A program made the translations under genes and the position numbers. The notes under the pieces were generated by a model, which saw only the letters and a list, made by a program, of their open reading frames with translations, searched no databases and was not told where the DNA came from. From positions 2,046,001-2,110,000 of the forward strand of contig WJXW01000005.1 of assembly GCA_015832175.1 (NCBI GenBank): DNA of 64,000 nucleotides. Reading direction: 5' to 3'. Origin of the DNA: Paraphaeosphaeria minitans (Eukaryota; Ascomycota; Dothideomycetes; Pleosporales; Didymosphaeriaceae). Shown piece by piece: positions 9,165 through 20,930 of this stretch; position 1 is the stretch's first letter, and every line of letters starts with the position of its first letter.

Positions 9165-10994
9165 GGAGCTAAGAATAATAAATCTTAAATAATAAAAGCT
9201 AGAATACGTAGGATTATTCTTACTTTCTATCTAATAGTGGCTATAAGTAATCCCTTTAGGGCTCTAAGTTATAGTTATAGATATTAAACTTTAGGCTTTA
9301 ATTATTTATTAGATAGATAAGCTAAATTAAAGATCCTTAGCTCTTAACCTATACTTAAAAGGTGTAGAATATTAACGCCTAGAGTAACTAGATTCTAGGG
9401 GGGATAAAAAACCCTAAAAGGTAGTTAAGAGACTAAGAAAGTAGGGTAATAGCACTAAGAGTTCTAAGTTAGCGCTATTTAGCACTAAACTACTAGTAAC
9501 TAACACTTTTTACTAGTATTATAGAAGGCTAGACTACGTAAGACCTAATTACTCTACTCTAGATAAGCTAGCTGTACTTAGAACCTAAGATGCCTAGTCT
9601 ACACATAATAGGGAATAGGGTGTAGGAAAAGGTAGGGGATAGAAAGAGTAGTAGCTACCCTTACTGCCTATATATTAATAGTTGTAAAGCACCTTAATAA
9701 AGTCCTAGAGGTAAGACAGTTAGGATTTCCTTTTAACTAGCTTTATACTTAGCTAAGGGGAATGTTTATTCTCCTAGCTAGAGTTAAAAAAGATACTATT
9801 AACGCCTTAGTAGATTCTGCTTTAGCGTTAAACCTCCTTTTACTACAAAAGGCGAAAGAGTAGGGGGTTAATATTAAATTATTAATAGGGTTGCCTACCT
9901 AGGTAGTAAATAGGTCTAATATTAAGATTTATAGCACAATAGTGCTATTAATAGAACTTAAGGACTTACGTAGGCGAAAGTAATAATAGGAGGTACCCTA
10001 TATAGTTACTAACTTTACTAGTTATAATATCCTTCTAGGTTTACCTTAGTTTAATTAAGTGAACCTAAAGGTAAATATCGCGACCTAATGTATACTGTTT
10101 TAGAGACGCGACACTAGGGAAGTACTAGTTTACTAAAAAATTGTGGTAGAAGACGCTAACTAGTTTAATTATACTATATAAGACCTTTATGTCTCTATGT
10201 ACGCGTGTATAGTATCTAATATAGACGTACTAGCACTATTTAGCGTAGATAGGAATAGAATAGTAGAGATACTATCCTATTACTCTAATCTTATAAATAT
10301 AGCCTTAAATAAGGACTATAAGGACCTTACTGTTTATACTAACTATAATTTGCAGATTAATTTAGTAGAAGGTGGCGTACCTCTGTATTACCCTATGTAC
10401 AACCTCTCTGTGGTTAAGTTAGAGATATTAAGGAAGTACGTTAAAGAGTATTTAGCTAGAGGGTAGATTTACTATTTAAAATCCCTAGCTAGTGCCCCTA
10501 TACTCTTTGTAAAGAAGAAAGATAGCACTTTATGCCTATATATAGATTATTAAGGTCTTAATAAGATTATAATTAAAAATCGCAGAGCTCTCCTACTAAT
10601 TACTAAATCTCTAGACTAACTAAAACAAGCTAAGATATTTATAAAGCTTAACTTAAAAGAAGCGTACTATTAAGTTTATATTATAGAAGGAGATAAGTGG
10701 AAAACTACTTTCTACACAAGATATAGTTATTTTAAGTATACTATAATACCCTTTAGCCTTACTAACGCACTAGCCTAGTTCTAGGGCCTAATTACCTAGA
10801 TACTAACTAGCCTAATTAATGTCACCTATATTATATACCTAGATAACATATTAATCTTCTCTAATATACTAAAGGAACATAAGGCCTATATAAGGGAGAT
10901 TCTAGAGAGGCTGCGCTAAGTAAAGCTCTTTATTAACCTAAAGAAGTGTAAATAGCACACTACTACTATAGAGTACCTTAGGTTTATTGTTTCT
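9165..10994 (+). pseudogene. E gag end, protease and reverse transcriptase relic
   Basis: Plus-strand relic. A protease-like segment (Ala-Leu-Val-Asp-Ser-Ala, family Asp-Ser/Thr-Gly/Ala) lies near 9800-9830. Reverse transcriptase follows from about 10190: a clear run at 10197-10466 leads to Ala-Pro-Ile-Leu-Phe-Val-Lys-Lys-Lys-Asp, then Pro-Phe-Ser-Leu-Thr-Asn-Ala near 10750 and the active site Tyr-Leu-Asp-Asn at 10836-10847 (family Tyr-Leu-Asp-Asp). The frame is cut at 10994 by Copia B and resumes exactly at 18262 within the motif Phe-Ile-Val-Ser-Leu-Glu-Gly. Stops replace Gln and Trp throughout. Confidence 0.88.
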
Positions 10995-11189
10995 TGTTGA
11001 AGTAAAACACTCACTTCCGTGATTTTTTCTGGATCCACTGATTCAGATCACGGAATTCTTGCTAAGAGGCTTGTTTCTTTTTTATATAGTCTGCCCTTTT
11101 GGCATCCTTTCCTATAATTAGCTCTTTGTATTCTTTACAACTCTACTCCTAAATATCCTATAATAGTTTAAGCCCTTTTTACTATAATA
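10995..11189 (+). repeat. B 5' LTR
   Basis: 195 bp, starting TGTTGAAGTAAAACAC. Its first ~75 bp are nearly free of RIP (the 18067-18261 partner reads T or A at many of these sites), while its last 60 bp are converted, e.g. terminal ATAATA versus ACAACA in the 3' LTR. Confidence 0.95.
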
Positions 11190-11208
11190 GTTATAAGCCT
11201 AGCGCTTA
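11190..11208 (+). promoter_or_regulatory. B primer binding site, initiator tRNA-Met internal (half-tRNA) type
   Basis: Immediately after the 5' LTR the sequence GTTATAAGCCTAGCGCTT is, apart from RIP-type transitions, the complement of the anticodon-stem region of fungal initiator tRNA-Met (GGTTATGAGCCCAGCGC-type). This is the cleaved-tRNA priming mode known for Copia elements. Confidence 0.75.
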
Positions 11209-11289
11209 GAACGTAGGATAATTCTTCCTACCTACTTAGTAACGCTTAAATTATTATACAACACTCTATTTAGAACCTCTCTATAATAT

Positions 11290-12430
11290 AACCCCCTATT
11301 TCTAATTATAAAAATTATTAAAATAGTAGAAGTATAGCTTATTAATCGCGCTAGCTAGCCCTACTAGTTTGTCTAGCTTTAATTCTAAGTAAACTTAAAA
11401 GGAATCTAGAACTAAATTAACCTAGAGGTAATTAACGCTCTAGTAATTAATTATATAAAGCTAGAACGACCTCCGCTCCTACAGAAACTATTACTAATTG
11501 CAGATATAGCCTCTATAGTAAGTATTTAATTATACAAAGCAGAGCTTACTAAGTATAAAATAGATAAAGAGAGCTTTCCTTTATAAATAGCAGAATATAG
11601 AGTAGTAGTTTTAGACTAGTAAGTAGACTATACTAAGATACAGAATCTCTAGACTTAGGTAAACGCTATAGTATCGCCTAATTTACTTACTTCTGCCATA
11701 ATTACTCTAGTTAATACACGCCAAACTACGCTTTAGTCCCTAATTTAACTCTTAAAGGAAGATCTCGCACTAAATAAAGGAGCTACACAGAATAATGTTT
11801 AAGCTTTATACTACGCTTATTTTAAGAAGGCTAAGTAGGTAAGACAAAGTCCTAAGACCTAGTTTAAAGAGTAGCAGCTCCTCTATTAAAAAGCAAAGAC
11901 CTACTTAATTAGCAAAATTAGCGGACCACTTACTACTTAAGATTTCCTAGATATAATTGCCGCGCGTATAGCACTAGATTAGGCCTAATTAATAAACTAA
12001 CAGCTAATCTAGGATAAGACACTAGGACAGAATTAGATTACACTAGATAATCTAGGGAAGGTATTTTTAGCGCTTATCTAGGAGTATTTAATCTAATCTA
12101 GTTCTAATAAAACAAGTAGGGTATTCGCCACTTTTAATAGATTATTAAAATAATCTACTAACTCTAATAGTTCTAGTTTATCTAATTAGACAAAGAAACA
12201 ACCAAACTATCCCTATAAGCCCTATACTTATAGGTAGAAACTAATAGAGTGCTGAAGACTTTAAGCCGCAATAGCTAGATTACCCTAGGATAAAATATTA
12301 TTATTTAATCTCACTAATAAAGAAAAATTAGAGATTCTTAATTAACTTAAGCAGCCTAAGTAGTTAAATTTTTATAATGCGATCACAAAGGCAGGATAGA
12401 ATAAGAAACAATCCTCTACTAAAACTATTA
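11290..12430 (+). pseudogene. Copia B gag relic
   Basis: Plus-strand relic of the Copia capsid protein. The frame can be followed from about 11360, with conserved-looking spans near 11930-12110 (a leader of hydrophobic and acidic residues typical of the UBN2/gag fold) and a Cys-bearing piece near 12250 that may be the remnant of a zinc knuckle (one Cys left). Stops are TAA/TAG at Gln positions. It continues into protease without a clear break. Confidence 0.7.
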
Positions 12431-13920
12431 AGTATCCTAGTAGTATTACTACTGCTCTACTAAACCTATTTAATCTGCCTACAGATAATAGAGCATTAGG
12501 TGTCTACTCTACTCTACATTCTAACGCTTATCCTCTATTAGAATATATAATACTAGACAGTGCTACAGCAGTTCACCTAGTTAACAATTACAAAAGACTT
12601 ATTTCTAGGACGTTTTAATTATTAAATAAGAGTGTAGAGGTAAGTACACAAAGCCTCCTAATCTTAGGAATTAGTAATAGACTAATTAAGAACGCTTTAT
12701 ATAGGAAAAATAAAAGATTTATAGAAAATCTACTACTCTAAGGAGTAAGAGTAGTAAAAGGCTTTTATGTAAATATTATATTAGAAGCTCTTTTAAAGAA
12801 AGCAAAAATTTAGTACCTTAGTTTAGATTACACTCTTAGAATTAGAAGTCTAGAATAAAGCATTGTCTTAATAGACCTAAGATACAAGTATAACTTTACT
12901 TTCCTATAATATAAGCTAATCCGCTCTTGTCTAATTATTATAAGTGTGACCACTAAAGGATTATCCTAGGTTAATATTAAGAGATTAGATTCTAAGGACC
13001 TCTAGCACCTTTAAGTAGGGTATACAGGAAGTAGAGCCCTATAAGCTCTAGTAACTATAGCCTAAGGTATAAAGATTACTAGAATATTAAGAAAGGATTG
13101 CGAGCACTATGCTACTATATATATAATCTAGGTAATCTTTAGGAGACCTAAAGAACAATTACCTAAGCTATTTTACTTATTATCCTAGGATCTATTTAAT
13201 ATGCCTACTACTTAAAATAGAGAAAACTAGGTTTTGCTAATTAAAGAAGATTTTAGTAAGAAACCTTATGTTTTTAATCTTAGAACAAAGACGCTTTCTA
13301 AGATAATAAGAGTGTAGTAGGATTTCTTAGCTCTTATTAATATAAAATATAAGCTTTAAATTACAAAAATCTACTAAGATAATAATACAGCAACACTTCT
13401 ATAGAGAGGGAAATCCTAGTACGAATTTTAGGCTAATTAGGAAAGAATAATAATTAGTAGACTACTACCCTATACGTATAAGCCTAATAGCGCTATAGAA
13501 AGAGTAGGCTAGGAGCTTATAATAAAAGTAATTAAAATGTAAATAAGTGTAAATCTACTATTAAATCTCTAGCCTAAGATTATATAAGCAGCATACTAGC
13601 TCTAAGGAATAATTCCTAGCCTAGTATTAGGCTATTAATTACCTTATAAAACGTTAGATACTTAGTTTAGACAATATTTTTATTATTTTAAACTAGTAAA
13701 AATATAATATAGGACAGCTAATCTTTGTCTAAACTAGAGTGCTGTCTACGCCTATAGCTGCTAAGCTTACCCTTTAGATTAGGAGCGTGCAGCTAGGCGA
13801 GATAGAAAAGGATTTAAAGTAAATTCTAGGGGCTATATTAGATACCTAGTAAGCTATAAAGCTTCTAATATCTACTAAATATAGATTCCCTAGCTTAATT
13901 AGGTAATTACTACACAAAAT
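12431..13920 (+). pseudogene. Copia B protease and integrase relic
   Basis: The protease signature Leu-Asp-Ser-Ala-Thr (family Asp-Ser-Gly-Ala-Thr) with a following Val-His-Leu is near 12550-12585. Integrase follows at about 12950-13700: a decayed zinc-binding N-terminus, then core segments including an Asp-Asn-Asn region near 13375 (family Ser-Asp-Asn-Gly) and the Tyr-Lys-Pro-Asn-Ser-Ala-Ile-Glu-Arg motif near 13470-13500 (family Gln-Asn-Gly-Val-Ala-Glu-Arg). It would insert element cDNA in the nucleus. Non-functional because of stops. Confidence 0.8.
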
Positions 13921-16480
13921 GTAAGGTTTAATAAGTCCTTATTCTATAAAGGATTAAAGGAACAATCTATTTTAAAGATAGAAGTGTTAAAAATAGTAGA
14001 AAGCCTCTAAAAAAAAGAACTAAACAATCTAAAAGAAGCGTATAAAGACGCGCTTAATATTCTTCCTAAAACAAATAAGTATACAAGAACTACTACTAGA
14101 CTTATAGGTAACCTTTAAGTAATTAAAAGTAAAGTAGGCTAGCTAAGTAATTAGGAACCTAAAGTACCTACTACTAAGTAAGCTATAGGCTTAGCTAGCT
14201 AGTAGCTAAGAATTCGCTTAAGTAGGAAAAGAAGCATAGGACTTATAACCCCTAATTAGACACTAGAGCTAGGTAATCTTAAGGGTAATCTGTTAAGTGA
14301 TTAAAAGATATCTAGCAGCTACTAGAATACTACTAGGAGAGCTAGCCCGCTAGAATCTAGGGATTTAATACCCTATTTATTAGTAGAAACTAATTAGGTT
14401 ACTAATTAACCTAGCGTAGATAACTTAATTACGCTAGATAAAGTAGATAACCTACTAGCGCGCTAAAGGCAAAGGCAGATCTATCTAGAAGTAAGTAGAA
14501 TAAGTAGGCGAAATTGTAGTAAAGCACTAGAAATTAACTAACTAATAAATTGCTATCTACTATTACGAAGATTAAGGAAGCAAAATAATTAGGACAATTA
14601 GCTAGGGGGTAGGTAGAAGCTAGGTGCTTATACACTAATTACTAATTATCTTTAAAGTAATCTTAATGTAATATTAGAGTACACGTTTATACTAGGAGTA
14701 GTAGAGGCCTAGTCTAAGTAAGAAGAATATATTACACTAAATATAATAGTATTCGCTTCTATACTTAGAAAGGCGCCTAGAGCGTCTTATATAGCTTAGA
14801 CTTATAGAGATAAGCTTACACTAGAACTAACCCTATAGAAACACCTTTATAATTATCTATATAGGAAGCTATTCCTTCTTGCCGCTTATAAGGAGATCTT
14901 AACTTTATAAGATAAAGGTACCTAGATAGAGATTAAACAATTAGAGGTGTTAGAGCAACTACTTCCTTTAAAGTAGGTCTTTATCTATAAGTTTAATTAA
15001 AATAGATATTTTAAAAAGTGTAAAGCTTAAATTGTTGTAAAAGGAGATCTTTAGAAAAAGAATACTCTCTACTCTACCTATACTACTACTCTAGTAGTAA
15101 AATCTTTTTAATTAGCTGTAGCTCTAGTAAGAGAATTTAATCTAGAAATCTTATAATTTAATGTAGTAGGAGCGTTTCTAAATACTTTTATTATAGCTGC
15201 TAATCTAGTAACTTATAAATTACCTAATAGTTTTAAAAAGCTAGGAAAGTGTATAAGATTAAATTAAGCTTTATATAGCTTAAGAGATTTACTACTTCTT
15301 TAGTATAAGGAATTTATAAGATTACTTTAATCTTATAGACTCTTAGCTTCGCTAGAAGAGCTATGCCTTTTCTTTAATAGTAATTAAAGTATTATTATTC
15401 TATTTTATATTAACAATATTCTTCTTCTCTATTATAAGAGTAAAGAGAAAGAAGCCCTAGATTTTTAGAAAAAGATTATAAACAAATACAAGATTAAATT
15501 AAAAGAACTAGTAGAGTAGTTCCTAGGTGTTTAAGTAATTAGGGACAGAGAAGCAAGATTAATTTCTCTAGTCTATAATACCTACATTAATAAGATTATA
15601 AAAAAGTTTAACCTTTTAAACTCTAGGAGCTTTCCTCCTATACCTCTATTAGCAGAAGATTTTATTCTAAGCATAGGAGAAGCTACTCCTTAATAAATAA
15701 AGCTCTTTTAAGAAAAGGTAGGATTAGCTCTCTACACAGCAATTATACTACGCCTAGATATAGCCTTTATAGTGTTAAAGCTATTACACTTTCTAATAAA
15801 TCTAAGCAAAGAACACTTTACTACTATTAATTACATAATCCTTTACCTCTATTAAACTAGATAGTAGGCTATAGTCTTTAGTGGCTATAATAAACCTAAT
15901 CTGCTAATATGTAGAGATGCCTTATTTACTAATAATCTAATATCACAGCGATCTTCCTATAAATATATTATCTTATTATTTAGAGGAGCTATCCTATAGA
16001 AAGTAGCTTAATAGAACACAATTACTACTTTAATAATAGAAGTAGAGCTTCTAGCGCTTAAATATATAAGTAAAGAAGCTATAGCGATTAAGAGATTCTT
16101 TACTAAGCTTACTCTAGATCTAGAACTTTTATAGAAGGTCTATTACAACAATCTTTAAACTATTTATTTAGTAATTAGAAAGAACAAAAGAATTACTACT
16201 TAACTACGCTATATAAATATTTAGAATATGTAGTTATAGTAAGAGTATACAAAAGGATTATTTTAAGTAAAATATCTTCTAACTAGCGAAATGCTAGTAG
16301 ATAGCTTTATAAAGGCTCTTACTTATTAGTAGTTTAATAGATTTAAAAGGCTATTAAATCTATAAGATATAAGCATAATAATTATAGAATAAGAGTAAGT
16401 AAGTAAAGAATTAATCTATTAACTACCTAGAATTATTAATTTAGAGCTAGGAAACAAGAAAAGAAAAAGAAAAGAAAGAA
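13921..16480 (+). pseudogene. Copia B reverse transcriptase and RNase H relic
   Basis: After a variable linker, reverse transcriptase occupies about 14960-15600: Val-Lys-Gly-Asp, then Phe-Asn-Val-Val-Gly-Ala-Phe-Leu-Asn (family Asp-Val-Lys-Thr-Ala-Phe-Leu-Asn) near 15160, Ala-Leu-Tyr-Ser-Leu-Arg near 15270, and the active site Tyr-Ile-Asn-Asn at 15406-15417 with both Asp lost. RNase H follows at about 15840-16400 with Arg-Asp-Ala replacing the usual Ser-Asp-Ala-Asp-Trp. It ends in a Lys/Arg-rich tail near 16490. Confidence 0.85.
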
Positions 16481-16489
16481 AAAATTAAA

Positions 16490-18066
16490 AGAAGAATAGG
16501 GATTAGAAGAAAAAAAGATTAAAGAGCTTATCTATAAGTATATAGACCCTCTTCCTCCTCTGCTTAATTAAAGGGGTGTGAGAATCTCCCCTATAATTAG
16601 TAGTAGGAGATTCTCCCTATCCTCCTCCTCTCCTCCTCTTAGTAGTAGGTAATAGCTTACCCTAGCCTCCCCTCCTTTAATTAGCAGGAGGAGAAGCACT
16701 TACCTAGCCTTTACCCTACTTTAGAGCTAATAGGCCGCTTATCTAGCTATTTTAATTAGGGTATTAGCTGCGACCGCGCTGCTCCTTAATAGGTAGGGTA
16801 AGAGGGTAATTACTCTATCCTCTACTAAAGATTAGCTAGGAGGGAGGCAGTAGGATAGTAGCTGCGTACTAAGCTTACTCCTTCTAACTACTAGTAAAAG
16901 GAGGAGCTTATAAGGCTACCTTAACCCTCTTATATAGCTTAGTAATTAGCCTCTCCTATAAAAAGTATTAGCTAAACCTAAAAAGAATCTTAAAATAAAA
17001 GCTTATATTAGCACCCTCTAATAGTTAATAGTAAATAAAATCTATAGCTAGAGTCTAAATATGCGGCTAGCTATAGAAATAATTAGCAGAATTAGCTAAA
17101 ATAATAAAATAACTCTATATATAGCAGTGTAAGAGTAGGTAAAGTAGGTATAGTAGCGCCTATTTAAGCTTAAAGCGTTATTATAGTAGTATCTATTACT
17201 CTTTTCTGCTAAAGCTCCTTTTAAGCAGCCTAAGCAGCTTACTTATCTAAAAGCACTAAGTAATCACTAAGGGCTTAGAGCTAGGGTAGAAGAAGCTAGT
17301 AGAATAAAAGAATCTTAGTAAAAGAATTAAAAGTTTTATTTAGCAGCTTTTACAGCCTTTACTGCGTATACTTTAGCTAAGTTATTAGATATCTAAAAAA
17401 GTTAGTAAAGCTCTAAATAATAGAAAAAGCGTAAGGTAATAATTAGAAGAAAATAACTTACTATAAAATAGTAGGATTTAAAGGCTTAAACTAGTAGGCT
17501 TAAATTAGATAAGAGGTTAAAGCGTTAAAAGTAAAAAATTAAAGAGAGAAGATTAAGCGCTAGTAAAGGGCTTATATACTCTACCGCCTATCTAATTATT
17601 AAGCGCTAAATACGCTCCTTCCTTACTACTTATTTCTCTTACTACTACTTCTTTTTAATTAAAACGCGCCTACCTATTATACTTACTAGCTAGTAAGAGC
17701 GGGGAAATTACCTTATAGTTAATAAGAAGTAAGCAAAAAGAGTAGTAGAATAAAAGCGTTTACGCTCTAGGCCTTTATACTATACTTATAAGCTTCTAAC
17801 CCACTAGAAGAGGAGATTCTGGATATAATTCACAATAGGATTTGTAATTTAAAAGATAAACAGTGATTATTTTACTATTACAACAAGTAGGGGGTAATAG
17901 AATCGCTGTTCTTAAGATAAAGAGATTTAGAAGAATAATTCTTAATAGTTTTTTAATCTTTAAACAGCCTTTAGACAGTTTTTTAAAGATCTTTAGGAAA
18001 GATTTAGATAATTACAGATTACTTCTTAGGATAGGTGATCCCCTTTAAGCGATCACCTAGGGGGTG
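16490..18066 (+). other. Copia B extra 3' region with second LTR-like start and coiled-coil-like relic
   Basis: About 1.6 kb between RNase H and the 3' LTR that a standard Copia lacks. At 16571-16579 a polypurine tract AAGGGGTG is followed by TGAGAATCTCC, which looks like the start of a different LTR; a perfect 10-bp inverted repeat lies at 16580-16589 and 16606-16615. From about 17080 to 17610 a plus-strand frame with Gln-type stops can be followed; it is rich in Lys, Gln, Arg and Leu, as in a coiled coil. The final 240 bp are less RIP-affected. No family recognised. Confidence 0.5.
18032..18059 (+). promoter_or_regulatory. Hairpin and polypurine tract before B 3' LTR
   Basis: TAGGTGATC and GATCACCTA form a perfect 9-bp inverted repeat with a 10-base loop. 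The tract AGGGGGTG directly follows (18059-18066) and abuts the LTR start TGTTAAAG at 18067, the usual place for plus-strand priming. Confidence 0.6.
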
Positions 18067-18261
18067 TGTTAAAGTAAAACACTTACTTCTGTAATTCTTT
18101 CTAGATCTACTAATTTAGATCACAGGAATCTTACTAAGAGGCTTGTTTCTTTTATATATAGTCTGCCTTTTTAGCATCCTTTCCTACAATTAGCTCTTTG
18201 TATTCTTTACAACTCTGCTCCTAAATATCCTATAATAGTTCGAGCCCTTTTTACCACAACA
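18067..18261 (+). repeat. B 3' LTR
   Basis: 195 bp, TGTTAAAGTAAAACA to CCACAACA. It is more RIP-converted at its start and less at its end than the 5' LTR. Confidence 0.95.
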
Positions 18262-18683
18262 TTTCTCTAGAAGGGCTTAGAATTAATCTAGATTAGGTTA
18301 ATGTAATACGATTATAGCTAAAACTAACCTATATACGTAATATACGCGTCTTTATTAGCTTTATAAACTATTATAGATAGTTTATTGCTAATTTCTCCTA
18401 AATAGCGCTACTTCTTACTAGTTTAACTAAGAAAGCGCTAGATAGCGCTAGGCAAGGGCTAGCGATGTAAAGGGAGGAGAGTATAACTCTAGATATTAGG
18501 CTAGAAGGCACTAAAGCTTTCTAGATGCTAAAAGACGTATTTCTTAAAGTGCCTATACTAGTGCACTTTAAGTATAGATAATAAATACGTCTTAAGACTA
18601 ACGCCTTAGGAAGAGTAATTAGTGCTATTTATAGCTAACTTATGCCTAAAGGCAATAAGCTAGGCTTATAGTAACTAATTAAC
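18262..18683 (+). pseudogene. E reverse transcriptase end (between B and A1)
   Basis: Resumes the E frame after Copia B: Phe-Ile-Val-Ser-Leu-Glu-Gly, the thumb-connection motif of Gypsy reverse transcriptase, continues for about 420 bp up to the A1 insertion at 18684. Stops are TAG/TAA. Confidence 0.8.
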
Positions 18684-19106
18684 TGTTAGGATCCCAGAAT
18701 CCACATAGGTAGACAGGCTGCTTATAACGCGCGTAGGCTCCAAACCCTACTAAAGGATTATGTAATGTCCCATAATGTCCCACATGCTAAGCTATAGGAC
18801 ATTAGGATCACGTAACTAAGTTATATAACTATACTATAGGATTCCCACGCGTCTCACGCATAGGACCTATAAGATATTATAGAATCTATAGAACAAAGTA
18901 GCTATATAGGAACGTGAGGATAAACCTTTATACTTATATTTAATCTGTTTATTAATCTATTATTTAAATTCTAGTAGACTAAATTATTAACTTATTACAC
19001 TTTGTAAGATACTATTGTATTAATAAGACTTTTTACCTTCTGTAAGTACTCCTGCCTAAGAACTAACTTTAACCCTTTAGGACTAGCTACCCTCTTAGAT
19101 TTAACA
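18684..19106 (+). repeat. A1 5' LTR (U3 type 'TGTTAGGATCCCAG')
   Basis: 423 bp, TGTTAGGATCCC to TTTAACA. The first ~210 bp are specific to this subtype; the last ~210 bp are shared with all A LTRs. The first 200 bp keep many CA/CG words. Confidence 0.96.
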
Positions 19107-19129
19107 TCTTAAACACCCTTAATATAAGT

Positions 19130-20930
19130 ACTTTATAAACTCTTACCTCTTCTACAGCTTTAGGTGTCGCTAAAATTACTCCTATAAAGAATAGTAGTAA
19201 GGCGTATAAACCTAATCTCTACTTTAGCAAATAATCTTAAACTAACGTTTAGATTCTCTAGTTAGACCTCTACTTCTTTAACTTAAATAAACCTCTTAAA
19301 GATAAAAAGAAGGTTATCTTCGCAGCGATATACATATAAAGAGATATAAGATTATAAATCTATTTCTACCTTAAAAAGTACCTAGGAATAGACTATAACA
19401 ACAATAACAACAATTACGCAAATAAGTACGCTAATATAGTTAATATTATTAAAGATTATAATAACTTTAAGAAATGCCTTAAATAACTCTTTAGGATCAC
19501 TAATAAGGACTCTATTATAAAAGTAAAGATTTAGACTATAACTTAGAAATAATTAGCCACTAAGTATATAGCTAAGTTTCGCAGATACGCTGTATAACTT
19601 AACTAGAACAATAAATCTCTTTAAGATATATACAAACAAGAACTTAAATAGAAACTATATAAGGAACTTTTACGTAGTAGTGCACAAATTACTAACCTTA
19701 AAGAACTGTATAAAGAAACTATTAGAATTAATAAAGAATAGTTTTTACTGTAATAAGAGCTTTACTAAAACCCTAGGGCAATAAGCTTTAGATAACTAGT
19801 AAAAATAGTTTATAAGAATCTTGTTAGAATTATCTAAAAGCAATAGCTAAGGAACTACTAGAAATACGAACTAATAAAAGATGTCTAGTTTAACTACTTA
19901 AGTAAAGGAAAAGGAGAAAAGATAGGCCTTAAGCAGCCTAACAAACGCGTCTCTAATAGAAGTTAATAACTAATAACTAAGACCTATAAATACTTTATAT
20001 ATAGTAAACTAGGCTATATAGCCAGGAACTGTAAATTAAAGAACAAAGTCTATTAAACTAAGTTAAATGTACTAACTATTAAGGACTAAGAACTTAATAA
20101 AGAATAGAAAGTTATTATAACACTATTTAGTTACTAACGTGTTACGCTAGAGCAAAGTAAGTAATTAGATTTACCTAACTTATAACTATACAAAGATCTA
20201 GAAGACAACTCTAATGTATACCACAACACAAAAGACATAGAAGAAATACTAAAATCTCCTACTCCTTACCTATAAAGTAGGTGAGAAGAAGACAACCCTA
20301 TATTACCTAAGTATAAACTAAATGTTTAGAACTATATAGAACCCTACTAGGCACTAAAAGGGATGCGACCCTATAAAAATAAGGAATTAGACTACGTACT
20401 AAAGTACTACCTAGACTACTAAAATCCTATATACTAATTCTGTATATGGACGCATTGCGAAGAACCAACATACGCATAATATAAGGTAGAGAAAGAAAAG
20501 AATAAGAAACAACTTAGAAGGAAACTACGCTATAGATAAATATAGATAGACTACCCTATCGCAGCTTATAATAAGCACCTCTAGAATAAATAATAAGTAA
20601 AATACTTTTCTTATCTCACGCTAAAGGGCAATAAATGCTGCAATATACTTATTAATAAAGACTATATATAACTATACTAGTACACGTGTCTAAACTAAAA
20701 CTGCAAATACTACTATATAGCTAAATATTTAGACAGCTTTGTAAACTACCCTATATAAGAAGTAATAATAGAACTACTAATTTAACTAGCATATAGGAAT
20801 AGTAAAGACTGCAGGAGAAAAAACAGAAGAACATTCTTATAGGAAGAAAAAGAAGACAATCTATATAAGCTATATACTTAAGAATAATAATAGAAGCAGA
20901 TGCTTAGAAACGCATACTAGGCACTAGAAC
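19130..20930 (+). pseudogene. A1 gag relic with zinc knuckle and linker Cys motifs
   Basis: Gag-like frame from about 19160. The nucleocapsid knuckle is near 19985-20040 (Phe-Ile-x-Ser-Lys-Leu-Gly-Tyr-Ile-Ala-Arg-Asn-Cys; the A3 copy keeps more Cys). Downstream, before protease, are two motifs of the form Cys-x4-Cys-x2-His with His and some Cys now Tyr: one around 20435-20485 (following Phe-Cys-x-Trp-x-His) and one around 20685-20730. They are conserved in all A copies and precede a Gln/Arg-rich stretch. Stops fall at Gln/Trp positions. Confidence 0.75.

Larger units (their letters stand above)
10995..18261 (+). mobile_element. Ty1/Copia element B (7267 bp, target duplication TTTCT)
   Basis: LTRs of 195 bp lie at 10995-11189 and 18067-18261. 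The 5-bp target duplication TTTCT is at 10990-10994 and 18262-18266. Order inside: primer site, gag, protease, integrase, reverse transcriptase, RNase H, which is the Copia order, then about 1.6 kb of extra DNA before the polypurine tract and 3' LTR. All frames carry RIP-type stops. It split the reverse transcriptase of E. A solo LTR of the same family sits at 61902-62094. Confidence 0.96.

Noticed and set aside
17863..18048. 61-codon plus-strand open frame before the B 3' LTR
   Set aside because: Starts with GTG, no recognisable family, and lies in the extra 3' region of B; kept only as part of that region.
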